Both the position numbers and the translations under genes were made by a program. 64,000 bases of DNA from Symbiodinium microadriaticum (taxonomy: Eukaryota; Sar; Dinophyceae; Suessiales; Symbiodiniaceae): contig LSRX01000322.1 of assembly GCA_001939145.1 (NCBI GenBank), forward strand, positions 41,668 to 105,667. The letters run 5' to 3'. Below are positions 21,501 through 33,000 of the stretch, in pieces (the first letter of the stretch is position 1; the number at the start of each line of letters is the position of its first letter). The notes beneath the pieces were generated by a model. That model saw only the letters and a program-made list of their open reading frames with translations, searched no databases and was not told where the DNA came from.

Positions 21501-22607
21501 GGCAACCCCTGTCTGTTGTGTGGCAACAAGTTGCTTTGCAGTAGGGCACTAACTGCGGAAGGTATGTTAAGTCCAGTTGCCGTGCTTCCAAGCCCATGCT
21601 GATTTTCCCTGATCCTTTAAGAACAAACTCGGCGGTGACGGCGGTGTTTGTGTCAGGCTTTGCTGCTCACTTGGCGATTGGCGGGGCTTCGTCGCGGGAC
21701 CTGCGTGTGACTCAGCATTTCCTTCGGGTCTCATTCAGTGTTGTGTGCTTCCCGATCGTAGCAGTAGTTATAGTAGGTGGACCGAGACTAGCTTTGCTGT
21801 TTGCATGCGGAATGCAGGGTGTGTTACTGCCACAGGCGGCTGATGATGTATCTCGTTTGTGTCAGGAATGTTGGCACGTGTTATGCTCGATCTTGTGTCT
21901 GGCATCCTTTATTCTGCCATTGGTCGTTTGATGGTAGGCCACATTGTGTTGTATTGTTTCCCACCATGTGACAGTCTTTATGGAGGTTCTTGCATGTTCC
22001 TTTGTCCCTTGATTGTGTAGCGTTACATAACCTTACATTTTCTTATAACAAAGTGCAGTATGCTATGTATTAGTTCCGGTTCTGTACGCTATATGTGTTC
22101 AACACACGCACATACACGTATGTGCATGTGTAGGCAGAAAGATCGTTCGATAGGTGGACGGAAAGCTAGCTAGCTAGTTGGCTAGGTAGGTACATAGATA
22201 GGTAGGTAGATAGACAGATAGACAGACAGACAGACAGACCGATACGTACGTACATACATACATACATACATACCATACCATACACGCACACGCACACGCA
22301 CATGCGCGCACTCATAGGCAGTGTATGTTGCCTCAGACAACCATCACCGACAGCGCCCAGGCACGGGGCCCCCTGCTGTCGGCGGGCCCGAGGCCTCAGA
22401 GGCCTCAGAGGCCCAAGAGAGGGACAATCCTAGCAGAACACAGCGGTAGTCGCATAGTACTGTGCTCAGGTTGAAGCTAGAAGCAGTAGATCGTCAGAAT
22501 TACTCTACTCTCACTGTGTTGCGGCTTGGTTTCGGAGTCTTCATTATTGTTTGTTTAGGATTTGATGTCTAGGATCTAGCTGGGAGTTTCTGTTGCACTG
22601 ACTGCAG
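18585..22607. other. gene-poor stretch with stray candidate exons
   Basis: Candidate exons, none assignable: 18861 (DLQLGVTGGQSFERIF, AG acceptor) and about 20202-20260 (DEKELVDLVRMGALMRIRLS, AG acceptor). These could belong to the 3' part of the EF-hand gene or to another gene. A TTTAGGG-like patch lies at 21428-21460. A hydrophobic open frame at 21596-21931 has no recognisable family. Confidence 0.4.
22140..22310. repeat. compound tetranucleotide tract (TAGG, GATA, GACA, CATA)
   Basis: Successive short arrays: GCTA, GGTA, GATA, GACA, GTAC and CATA, ending in a CACGCA stretch. Confidence 0.9.
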
Positions 22608-22668
22608 ACAAGATCAAGCAAGAGGCATCGCAAAGGAGTTGCTGGATCATGTCAAGGCCATTCAATAA
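22608..22668 (+). CDS. candidate terminal exon of an unidentified gene
   Basis: After CTGCAG the frame reads QDQARGIAKELLDHVKAIQ and stops at TAA. Its helical, charged composition and clean acceptor look like a real C-terminal exon. No family is recognised and no partner exon can be assigned. Confidence 0.35.
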
Positions 22669-23058
22669 CAGGGGGGTTGGAACACCAAAAAGTGGCATCC
22701 CGTTCTAGTCCCCAACACCACGCAGCACTAGAGCCGTATCTAACACTAGATCACTGCTGTCCGTTGATGCACATTTTCTTCAGGAAGGGTGCAGTCTAGG
22801 CTTGCAACAAGGTTTAGGGCCTGTAGGCCTTTGGTTCCCCTCAAAACATGTCGTGGCGCTTGACGTTGCAGCCTGCACCCCTGCGCCGGCAGGAGTCGCA
22901 CGGCCCAGCCACCCTGCTTACACCGGGCCAGGTTGAGGGGGTTTTCTCGCTTTAAGGGGCTTGTGCCTGCCCGGTGATGTTGGAACATGAACCCTAAGAC
23001 TCTTGGGCCCTTTTTAGCCGCTGAAATGTGGGACTTCCTCGCCCAGAAACCCTAAACC

Positions 23059-23074
23059 GGGGGGGGGGGGGGGG
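23059..23074. repeat. poly-G run
   Basis: Sixteen consecutive G bases directly after a CCCTAAACC unit; a likely site of length error in the assembly. Confidence 0.9.
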
Positions 23075-23121
23075 CCAGTTGCCCTAAGTTCTTCAAGAAG
23101 ATGCTCGACCTGCCAGGTCAT

Positions 23122-23185
23122 GTTCCAGATGGATCCCTCGGACAATGCCTGCCTTGCACGCTTTGAAGGGCCCTTGAGGCTTTGG
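23122..23185 (+). other. weak EF-hand-like exon candidate
   Basis: After GCCAG the frame reads VMFQMDPSDNACLARFEGPL, similar in spacing to the EF-hand 4 exon (IMFQVDQ...YREF), with D at loop position 1 and E at 12. The middle ligands are missing. It may be a decayed relative. Confidence 0.2.
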
Positions 23186-23379
23186 ATTCAGGCCCCCTTT
23201 GGGATTCAAGCGAGGGATTTTGGATTTTTCTGGGTTCAAGGCTTAGGAATTAAAAAGAGGGTTTTAGGGTTCAAGGATGTAGGATATTATCGGGGTTGGG
23301 GTCGGGGATCTGGCGCATACTTGGGACCCGTAAACCGTGCGGGCGCTTGGCAAGACTTTCCACGGGCAAGGTAATTGCA

Positions 23380-23470
23380 TTTCCCAAGCCTTTAAACCCT
23401 AAACCCAAACTACCCTAATCCCTAAACCCATGTCAATCCTAAACCCAAACCCCAAAAATCCCTGAAGCTC
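23380..23470. repeat. interstitial CCCTAAA-like array
   Basis: Degenerate AAACCCTAAACCC units with AAACCC and AATCCC variants. Confidence 0.8.
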
Positions 23471-24361
23471 CAAGCAAGTCGGTCGGCGGCGGGCGGGAAT
23501 GATTCCGACATCCTCCGACTCTCTAGAACGCACTGTACCACTTAATTTAAAACCACTCCTGAAAGCTCCAGAGCCTTCCCCAAAACCTCCCTGCTGCTGT
23601 TGCTGCTACTTCTGCTGATTGTGCTGGCGGTGGACATGCTAGCGATGTGGTTGTTGTCCTTGTTGCCAGAGGTAGCGGCAGAGGTCATGATGATTTCGAT
23701 GGTGACCAAGCAGTTATTAGCAAGTTACTAGCATAGTGAGGGCTGCTGGACTTGGTTTCTGTTTTCCCAAAGTATGTAGTTTTAGGCAGATGACATGTTG
23801 CATATTCTTCTGCTCCATGGATCTCCTCAACTGGTCGTCTTTGCAAGACGCTCGGGCTCAAAATTGGCCCGGTATCCAAGAGGTGCGTTCCGCCACCATG
23901 GCGGATGACCCCTATGTGAACCGCGATGAGCTGTTCGAAATTGTCAGAGACGGAGATATTGCTGAGGCCAAGAAGGCTTTAGCAAGTGCAGAAATGTCAT
24001 GGCGACATTCCGCTCTTCGACAAAATTGTCTATTCTCTGTCGCGGCGCCGAGGCTGCGAAGAACTGGCAAAGCAGCGCATAGCCATGATAATTAATCTGG
24101 AAGAGGTTGACTTGAATGGTCAGACACCGCTTTTTGGGCTGCCATCAACAGGAGACGTGGTACCGCGATTTGACGCCTGAGAAAGCCGAAGCGCTGGTGA
24201 ACTGCCACGTGGCTGACGAAGCAGTGCACGAGAAGCTCATTGACGAGTTGACGGCAGGAGCACGGCCTCGTTCTTTCACACTAACAGCCGTGTCGCAACA
24301 GACACGCATGGTAGACGGATATGTTTACGCGTCTGTTACAGATGAGACATTGAAAATCGGC

Positions 24362-24420
24362 CAGCTCAAAGTTGATCGTGGCCATCAAGAATCTTGATGG
24401 CCACGATCAACTTTGAGCTG
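24362..24420. repeat. perfect fold-back palindrome 1 in copy C
   Basis: Arms 24362-24390 and 24392-24420 are perfect 29-nt reverse complements around a single A. The sequence is the CAGCTCAAAGTTGATCGTGG region coding QLKVDRGHQ, followed by its inverted copy, after which the normal strand resumes. A stop codon lies in the join. Confidence 0.95.
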
Positions 24421-24548
24421 AATCAAGAACGGGGGCTAGGCGGCCTGCTACTCAAAGCGGCCGAGAAGAATGCTCGAAAACTCGCATCCAGGTCCATCTC
24501 GAAAGTCACACTTACTGTCCTCGAGACCAACGCAGGCGCGCAGCGATG

Positions 24549-24612
24549 CTACACAAAAGCCGGATTCAAGGTATGCACAGTTGTGCATACCTTGAATCCG
24601 GCTTTTGTGTAG
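24549..24612. repeat. perfect fold-back palindrome 2 in copy C
   Basis: Arms 24549-24579 and 24582-24612 are perfect 31-nt reverse complements around GT. The left arm codes CYTKAGFKVCT-type sequence; after the inverted arm the frame continues with the Phe-His-Met-Cys tail in another register. Confidence 0.95.
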
Positions 24613-24924
24613 TTTTCCACCATGTGCTTGCGCGGCTACTGGAATCCCGTGCCACCACAAAAGAGTCCGGTGGCTGAACATGGAGAAAGCCGCTTGACAG
24701 CACGACCTGAAAAACAGGCTGCTTATTCCTGTGTCCCCGGTGAGGCTTGAGGGCCTGGCGATTCATATGTGAGGGCTTAGGGTTTTGGGCTTCCGGGTTC
24801 GGGTGATTACATCACATATGTGGACCAGAAACGCTGTAGCCCCGACGAGAACCACGAAAACCTGCAAACGCCGACGAAGGCCCTATCACCTCTCAGCTCA
24901 GGCTGCTGGCTGGCCAAGCTGAAA

Positions 24925-25035
24925 CCCCTAAAACCCCCTAAACCCCTGAACCCCTACCGGGTTAAACCCCCTGAACCCCTAAAGCCCCTGAACCCCCAGA
25001 AGCCCCTAAACCCCGAAAGCCATAAACCCGAAACC
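24925..25035. repeat. interstitial CCCTAAA/CCCCTGAA array
   Basis: AAACCCCTAAA and AACCCCTGAA units immediately 3' of copy C; copy A reaches the same point at its N. Confidence 0.85.
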
Positions 25036-25773
25036 GCCAGGCCTGGCGCATAGAGCATGACAACTCGGCGAAGTGGGACCCGAGGCCGGCCCGTTGCGTT
25101 ATTTTTTTTTCAGGGGCCTGTTAAGGGGGAGGAGGGTTCTTAAGGTTCAGGGTTTAGGGTATGACAATGAGGGATATAGTGGTAACATCCTATTCGGTGA
25201 CATTTGGGGGTGTTGGGTTTAGAGCGGTTTAGAGTTGAGGGTTTGGGTGCTTCTGCCAGGTGGGGCTTTTTGAAAGCTAGGGGCTGTGGTGAGACTGGGC
25301 ATGGCTGTACGGGGTCACGAAGTGATGAAATGCTCCACCATCCGAGTCGCTGCGCTGGGCCTTTCGTTTCGTGGTACATGTATATAGACTCCAGTATCCC
25401 GTGCATGGGTCCTTTAAGAAAGAACAGTTGAGCGGCTTCTTCGCAGTCTCCGGACATGGCAAGACTCTGGAAGTTTCCCCGGCAGCGAAGGGCATGTGGA
25501 TTTCAGTCGGCACAACGACCGGCAGATAAGACCGTCCCAGTAGGACAGATGGATGAGCGAATCTTTTCTTTCAAGTTTTCAGACTTTAACTCCTCCAGGT
25601 CTTAAACTTTAAAGAAAGCCTATAGACCCTGCTTTATGAGACCATGGAGCACGCCACAGGGATGCCCATCCCGACCGAAGCTCAGGAACCGCGCAAAGAC
25701 ACGGAGCCCCGAGGCCGTTCGCGTGAGTACCTGTGGGGCTTTGAGTTTGAGCAAGGTTTCGCACTTTCGAATG

Positions 25774-25866
25774 TACCCATAGACCCCAAGTAGTTCCTTT
25801 TTATGGTTTATATTTAGAATCCTATAAGGTACTCCCAAAAAGGAACTACTTAGGGGCCTATGGGTA
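25774..25866. mobile_element. MITE-like element, family 1 (93 bp)
   Basis: Terminal inverted repeats: TACCCATAGACCCCAAGTAG at the left and its near-complement CTACTTAGGGGCCTATGGGTA at the right, about 28 nt each. The core TTTATGGTTTATATTTAGAA is shared with the copy at 61327-61420. No protein is encoded, so mobilisation would need a transposase in trans. Confidence 0.8.
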
Positions 25867-26937
25867 GTCCTCTATCTCATTTCATTATTTACGAATCGTG
25901 TCCGTCTTGGCGATGCCTTGTCTTCTGTGTTCCTCCAGACCTTGCTGGCTGTACACTTGGGACAAGTGCTTTCTTTTGGCAGCTTTGGCTGTGTTTGGGC
26001 GAATTGGCCCCTGCATGCTCTAAGACTCTCAACCGGAAGTTCCTCATTCTAAGAGGTGGCAAACTTTTAGTAAATTGTAAACCTGCCCCTGGATGGCTCG
26101 CTAAACCCTATAAACCCTAAATGGCAGCATCTTCATCTGTTTTCAGGAAGCAGAGCGAGTTCTTCGGCTGACGGGGAGGCGGCAGTATGGTAATCTGTAG
26201 ATCATGCTGAAGAGGGGTTCGGAGTAGCGAAACTGCATACTTCTAGATCCGTGAGTCTTGAAATGTTGAGGTTGCAAGAAATGTGGTTGTTTACACCGGA
26301 GCAATCGCAAATCCTGCTTGACGCAGAACTCTTTTCACGGTGAAACTCGCGAAGCTCGCAAGTGGTAGTCCTGGTTGCTGGTACTGCTTGCCGTCGCATC
26401 AAAAGACATCGCCCAAGTTCTAAATCTTGCCTCCTCGAGATCTTCCTTCGTTTGGAGAAGCTTCTGGAACATCCCGTGCGTGCAGTGGAACTCTGCTACA
26501 ACCGTAGCAAGTTTGCCTATGGCCTATGTAATAGCGAGCTTTGAGCACGACCATTTCTCGTTGCACATAACGTTGAATTCCTGCGACAATTTGAGATGCA
26601 CGTCCCCTTCCCAAGCTGTCTTGTGTCGAGGATTCCGCGGCCCCTTCGGCTGAGTGATGTCAAGCGCGGCGCCCCACCCCTCAGGCGGCGCTGAAAGTTG
26701 CCTTGAGCTTGTGCCTTGTTCATCCTGGTTCCATGTTCTCTTCGGTGGTATCGGTGAATAACGCAAATATCGCAGTCGTGCATAGTATAAAAATCGGAAT
26801 AAGTTATCCAGCTCAGGCTGAATACCACGATGCTAAGCCTGAGTCGGATCTCAAATGCAGGCCCAAGCGGCCTCAACCATTTTAACGACCGGCAGGGAGG
26901 CATGTTGCAAATAGCTACCAGAAGAAGCCACCAAACA

Positions 26938-27038
26938 CATAAATAAATATAAATATAAATATAAATACAATATATATATATATATATATATGTATATAGA
27001 TAGATAGATAGATAGATAGATATATAGATAGATAGATA
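26938..27038. repeat. AT-rich compound microsatellite
   Basis: AAATAT units, then (TA)n, then (GATA)n. Confidence 0.95.
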
Positions 27039-27721
27039 TGCACCCTGATCCGTTGCGTCTTGCCTTCTCCGGGTGCGAAGCTTGCTGTAGAAAGCCTAGC
27101 GCCCTAAACCCTAAACCAGGAAGACCATCGTCGCCACTGCCAAGGCACCAAGTGCTGACAGGGCTGTAGATTGGACAGTTGTGAGGTTGCAGGTTTAGGG
27201 CGAGTTCTTGAGACACACTGGGCTGGGCTTGATGGGTACTCCGGTCTGCTTGTGGGCCATATCCTGTTGTGGGTGCGTCCGTCTCTTTCTCTCTCGCACT
27301 TTTTTAGGTTATGCTTACAGTGTTTTGTATGCGCGATATTAATGATACAAGCATACAGCCCCCTACGGAAGCTCTGGGCCTTGGATGCGCTTGTCAGGAG
27401 CGTCGCGCCGCCGCCGAGATGTGTGGGATCTACGCCGTGAGCAAGTGGCCCTGACTGCTTTTGAGTGTAGGCCTTGGCGGACCAGCTTTTTGATGCTTTC
27501 ACAGCCGTATGGCCTATGCCTTCGGGTTTTTTGCCTTAGTAAGATGAGGCTGGCCCAGGAAAGCCTTGTGCTTCGGATCGGAATCTCACACGCGAGTGGC
27601 AGGTTGCAGGCCCGGCTGCTCCTCAACCGGGAAACACATCCAGGCCCGGTCCGCCGTTTGAGAATGTGGGAGAGGCTATTCCGGATATGTTTTGAGGGCC
27701 TGTGATAGTCTGTTTGTACAG

Positions 27722-27910
27722 GAATATGAAGTACTGAATGTGTCTTTCGATCTTCCCGAACTGGAGGTGTTTCCAGATTCCTTGCCCCTTTGCGGGCCCC
27801 GGCCTTCGAACCGGTCACTGCCAGTTTGGGGCCACGAACGCGTCATGGTCTACGGCAAGATGATTTCCGAGTTCATGGTGCCGGATGTCTACGCCAACGA
27901 TCCCATCGAG
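27722..27910 (+). CDS. orphan internal exon, unknown protein
   Basis: 63 codons, phase 0 at both ends, between TACAG and GAG|GTGCGC. It begins EYEVLNVSFDLPELEV and ends SEFMVPDVYANDPIE. Composition is protein-like and free of repeats. I do not recognise the family. A second open stretch at 28019-28200 (SLSVPITRQAFLDISAAGLF) may be the next exon. Confidence 0.4.
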
Positions 27911-28309
27911 GTGCGCAGGAAGGGAGGGTCGACACGAGACAACAATTCTTCGACAGCTTCGGAACGTGAGTAGCTCTTGGATCGGAGGTAGGAGCCATGG
28001 GCTCTGAGCCAACATGTCATGTCAGGTTGTACCAGTGTGCACGAGTTCGGAACACAACAGCAGCAGACCCAATCACTGTGGTTCATGATGATGCTGAGTG
28101 TTGTGGTGCGGGATTCTCTGAGTGTGCCCATCACCCGTCAAGCCTTTCTCGACATCTCCGCTGCTGGTCTCTTCCTTCCAGGGCTAGTCCAACAGGGTCA
28201 CCGGAAGCCGGTGCAGGAAACCCTTTAAACCCCCCACAGAGCCGAGCAGGGAGTGTTCGGGACATAAAGCAACCATGAAACCACAAAAACCGATATTTTG
28301 AATGCGCCG

Positions 28310-28447
28310 AAATACCCTAAACCCCTAAACCCTAAAGCCCTAAACCCCTAAATTCTAAACCCTTACCCCCCCTAAACCCCTAAACCCTAAACCCCTAAAC
28401 CCCCTAAGCCCTAAACCCTTGAAGCTGCCAGATGTCCGTGCCGCTCA
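28310..28447. repeat. CCCTAAA array, left copy beside N
   Basis: Degenerate CCCTAAA array plus unique sequence AAGCTGCCAGATGTCCGTGC; the last ~88 bp recur at 28502-28590. Confidence 0.9.
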
Positions 28448-28448
28448 N
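28448..28448. other. assembly ambiguity (N)
   Basis: The N lies between two direct copies of the same ~88-bp CCCTAAA-plus-unique segment, as expected when overlapping contig ends are not merged. Confidence 0.9.
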
Positions 28449-28501
28449 ATAGTATAGGTAATTCTTAAGGCCCCTGTATTGCCGTCCCCGACATGCACCC
28501 A

Positions 28502-28590
28502 ACCCTTACCCCCCCTAAACCCCTAAACCCTAAACCCCTAAACCCCCTAAGCCCTAAACCCTTGAAGCTGCCAGATGTCCGTGCCGCTCA
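28502..28590. repeat. CCCTAAA array, right copy
   Basis: Direct copy of about 28359-28446; the right copy continues into unique sequence. Confidence 0.9.
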
Positions 28591-29965
28591 AGTTCCGTGC
28601 GGCCTTCCGGGAAGATGCGGCCAGAGCCCCCAGGGTGTCGCGTTTGGGTTTCGTAGTCGTAGTTTTAGGCAGTACAGCCCAAACTCAAAGCCGTAATGCA
28701 TCGTTAGCCATGTTGCTGGTAGTATTTATAAGCAGTAACTATGAGTATTATTCGCACTCTGATCATCAGCAATATCGTTATAGTGGTACTAGTACTACTA
28801 CTTTAGTTAAGCCTCCAGTGCCGCCTTCTTGCTTTCGGGATTTTAAGACATAGCTGTAGTGTGGTTATAGGGTCGTCGTAACGGTGCGGGCATCATCGTC
28901 ACATTGGGACTACGATTGCTCTTGTTGGCGTTCATGTCATGCTTCAGGTGTAATGTGTTGGATTGCAGATTATTGACAATGATATGTCTGGCATATGTCT
29001 TTATTCCCCCTTCCTGGTGTTCCCTTTGAGCGCTGTTGCTGCCCTGTCTCCCCTCGTACGTGCCGAGTCCGACTGTATCGAATAGACTTTGATTGAATAC
29101 GATACCGTTGAATTCGTTGAATTCTCTTTACATGATGGAGTACGACTGTATCGCGCAATGTATATTGGAGAATCTGGGCCCTTTGCGGTTCTGGTGGCCC
29201 ATGCAAGCGTTGTTGCTGACCCTTCCGTTCCCTTGTGAAGGCAGGTGAACATCGCGAATAGGGATGGGATTTTGTGATCAGGGTCCAAGGTTTCCGGAGC
29301 AGGTAAAAAGGGGGAGTCTGATTTGAACCTGTTGGTTTGCTCGTCACGTTTACATATCCAGCCATGTCTAGAACAGCCACCACTCTTGAGAAGTCATCCT
29401 GACCTCTTGACCCACCGATTGCTTGTCAAAGCCTTTGTGCCGACAGCTGTTGTCACGGTCAAAATCCAGCGAGGAACCCATGCAATCATTCCCCAGCGCA
29501 TCAGTCACAAGGCCTCGATGGGGAAGCTTACATGCACGCAGACAGCGTCGTGAGACTCGGTCGAGCCCATGAAAGCCATGACCCGTTCAGCAACCCTGGC
29601 AGCTGTTTGCTTCGTCCTCGCAGATGCGAAGAGACTGGGGCACGGTTGGAGGTTTCTTGAAATTCAGGATACCTCCTCTTCGATCCCCATATTCTGAAAC
29701 TCTTTCTTGGCCGTGGAAGGGCGGACGGTGTAGGCTGGCCGAGCGTTGAGGACTTTTCGGGTGCAAGGCACATCTTCCACCATCTCATCGCATCTTTGTA
29801 GGTTTGGTGCTTTTTGTTGAACTTTATGCCTATTTGTCTATAAGCGACGATTAGGTTTGCCGAACATACTATATAACCTGGGTATTGAGTCCTCAAAGCA
29901 TCTTGCATCCCTTGAAGGCTTGATCTTTGCATGCAAGGAGTCGCAACTCCTTGGTCTCTGTGCAG
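28591..29965. other. no supported gene; may contain 5' exons of the GILT gene
   Basis: No signal-peptide exon for the GILT gene can be identified here, although one is expected upstream of 29966. Confidence 0.4.
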
Positions 29966-30034
29966 CTCTTCGGGGAGTCTGGCTGCCCAGACACCACGGC
30001 CTTCATTGCCGGGCCGCTTGCGGATGCCGAGAAG
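29966..30034 (+). CDS. GILT exon with active-site region
   Basis: After TGCAG the frame reads LFGESGCPDTTAFIAGPLAD, ending at AAG|GC. This aligns with the family's LYYESLCPDC-x2-F pattern. Thr replaces the second catalytic Cys, so classical dithiol chemistry would not be possible unless this is a gene-model or sequence error. Confidence 0.65.
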
Positions 30035-33000
30035 GCCGGGACCTCCAGCGCAGCTGCAGCTGAAAAGACCAGTTGCGTGCGCATGTTACGTGTACAATCC
30101 ATCCGTCTTCTCGGGCCATTGAGGTTTGTTCTGATATCTTGTGTTGTAGATTTGTCCCCTGTTACTGGTTTCTCGTGCAGCCGCACAACGCATTGTTCGG
30201 TCTCAAGATATTGTTCGACCGTCATTCGGTGAGATAAAAAGCGTCACAGCTACGCAGCTTTGAGCTTCTAGTCCTAGTCGTGTCGCTAGACGGCACTGCT
30301 AGGCTCCTGGCGTCGCAGACATCATGCGCAACATGACTGCAAGACGCTATATGCGAGGTTCTTGGTATAAGGAGCACTTGATCTTGAGCCCTGATCAGGT
30401 TAATTAGGGTTTATGGAGTATATTCGTCTTCTTTACCTTTTTACCTTTCAAAGACCGACATGCATGCTGACAGAAGGATTGCCACCAGATCTCCCAGAGA
30501 ACTGCCCAGACGAACTGTTTCACAGCCCTTTGCGAGGATCACACTGAGTCGCTACCCTAAGCTGCTATTCCGACTAGGAGGGAAACAGCCCTCAACATCG
30601 CAAAAGATGGCAGGATGAACCCTAAACCAAGCCAATCAGATCGCTGAAGGATTAGATTGGACACCCTTCGGCAACGCCTACTTTCTCACGGCCGAGTGCG
30701 GGGGAGTGCCGGCACCTGCAGGACCGCCGGGATCATTGGTTCGGACATGTTGTAGGGTGCAGCGCATGAGGGAGGAGGGGTGAAGTCGATCAGACTCTCA
30801 TGGAATCGGCTACTGTAGCTGCCACGGCCTTCGGGGGCAAACAGCGGCAACAAACGACATGGAGGTGGTGACTGTGACGAAGAGTCGAAGAGTCGGAGGA
30901 GAAGCATGAGGATGAGCCTGGTGGGGTGGTGATGATGGTGATAGTGCTGGACATGCTGGTGATGCTGGTGGCGGCGGTTTTGTTGACGGTGGTGGTGGTG
31001 GTGATAGCGGCAGCGGCAGTGTTTTGGTGACAGTCTCGACTTTCAAGTTGAGATGGTTGCGGTGTCGACGTTGATGTTGCTGAGCTTGAACATGGTGACG
31101 GACATGACGATGACAACAAGAATGGGGACGATCGTGATGCAGGTAATGTTGGCCTGCACATCGGAGCAGAGGGTGAAGAACGCGTTGAGCATAAGGCTGC
31201 TTGTGTGTTGACTGATAGATGTTTCAGCATGTGATTGACCTTATATAGTTTTGCACGAGCATCTACATCGCCTTGTTGCAGGTTGGCGAAAGTGATACTA
31301 GTACGGGGCTGCGCTCTAAAATGTGGCAACTGCCGGGATCAAATCATACAGCAGCAGAAACAAGCAGCAGAAGACCGGAATTAATCACGAACGCTACTGC
31401 CGTCATTTGCCCCAATATTGTCCCAACGCGCCAGTCCAGTGCTTGAGCGATTCAGAGTATGCCCCCTCAGCCTTGTGTGGGCAGGATGTGGCACCTCTAC
31501 TTCTTGCTTGTACAATGCCACGGTCAGGGAGTGCTTCCTGGCCCATTGCGGTCTTGGAGGTGCTTTTGCTCATGTACTCGTATTGCTACTGTGGGTATTC
31601 TCAGTTGCAGCTGCTGCTGCCGCTGCTGCTACGACGACGGCAACTGCTACGAGCTTGTCTTCTATTACGGTTACTGCTACTGTTGCTAGTTCCTGCTTCT
31701 GCCGATGCTGCTGTTCTGCCAGATAACATGTAGACTGAAGATCTGCATCGATGCGTTGGGCAGGAGGTACATACCATGGTTTCTTCGTGTTGGCTGCAGC
31801 CGGCTTCCTTTTGACTTTTGACTGTCGGCTTTTCTCGACTTGCTTGTGTGTGGGGAACTGGCCATACCTCGTCATTGACTACTAGGAGACATGGTGCCTT
31901 TGTATCAAGGGGCTTCCAAAGCCCCGAGTCTCGAGCAACAGGACACCTCCATAGAGGATGTACTAGTAACTAGCAACTATAGTATCTATAGTACACGTAA
32001 GACAATCGACATAGTCAGGGATGGGTTCGGGGATAGGACTCCGACTGCCACAACACCTTCTAGTCATCCCAGTCCCAAGACGACAGGCCGCGCTGGCAGA
32101 TCGAACCTTTCCGTTCAGAGAATCAAAGTCGAGCTGGTTAAGCCACGGACAGCCCACAGCAAATCGAAACGCTTGTGCAGCGTGCAATGAAGCATCAACG
32201 GCTGGCAAAAGAGAGCAAGGTTCTGCACAAACTCACCTGACCAGTGTTCGGCGGAGCTTCAGTCACAGGATCGCCCACTTCGCTACACTCTGAAGCCTGT
32301 CACGCCTTAGGAGCCTCTCCACAGCTGAGCTATCACGGACCCTTCAGACCACAACCCCCATCCCCTGCCCTTCCGCGAACAAGTGCAGGGCGTCCCTTTG
32401 CGGATTGCTACTCACCGGGTCATGTGCGTTGTCAGCATGGCAGCGTCGAGTGCGTGGCCAACCAGCTGGAGGCTTTACAGGGTTTGGACGGGTAATGACG
32501 GGTATGTACATGGTTTAGATTTGACGGCTTCCGGCTTTTATTGGACTTTTGGTCCAGGACTATTGCAGGATATTGCAGGGTTTCATGTAACCTCAGAACG
32601 TCCTATTACTTATCCGACTTATCCGGAGGATAACTTAGCCATGAAGCGCTCGAGCAAGCCCTCATATAAAAGTTGCTGGTGGTGTTGAAGCTATCTTAAA
32701 GGTGGCCTTCATGAGTTTGATGCACAGGGTATGCGGGGCTGTCGCAGATCATTTGGCTTTTTCGCAGTTGACGCAGGGGTGTTTTTTTGCAATAGTCGCA
32801 GTTTCATCTTAGCTTGCCAACTGCAACGAACCAAGGAACACTCCGACAACTAAAGTGCCAATACCGAAGCCCAAGAACGACTAGACCACAGACACAAGGT
32901 GCTCCATGAAACCCAGGCCTCTAGTATGTGGGGCTCTTAAATTATATAATTTCTTATGCTGCAAAAACCGTATACCCCAACACCCTATTCTAGCTGTTGA

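Larger units (their letters stand above)
23817..24690 (+). pseudogene. copy C: ankyrin N-terminus fused to GNAT core, broken
   Basis: The ankyrin-exon start is present (conserved Met at 23817, MDLLNW; inner Met at 23898, MADDPYVNRDELFEIVRDG) and runs to the first ankyrin repeat, with a frameshift near 24040. At about 24135 the frame after GQTPLFG jumps straight into the acetyltransferase at the STGDVV/QETWYRDLTPEKAEAL segment, losing the rest of the ankyrin exon, the intron and the acetyltransferase N-terminus. Two fold-back insertions (24362-24420 and 24549-24612) then stop the frame inside motif A and inside the C-terminal strand. The 3' flank is shared with copy A. Protein function is lost unless RNA processing removes the hairpins. 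Confidence 0.88.
25036..27721. other. gene-poor stretch
   Basis: Holds a MITE, an AT microsatellite and scattered CCCTAAA units (26100-26120, 27090-27115). A segment at about 25630-25725 (TMEHATGMPIPTEAQEPRK) has exon-like composition but no confirmed splice pair or family. Confidence 0.4.
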
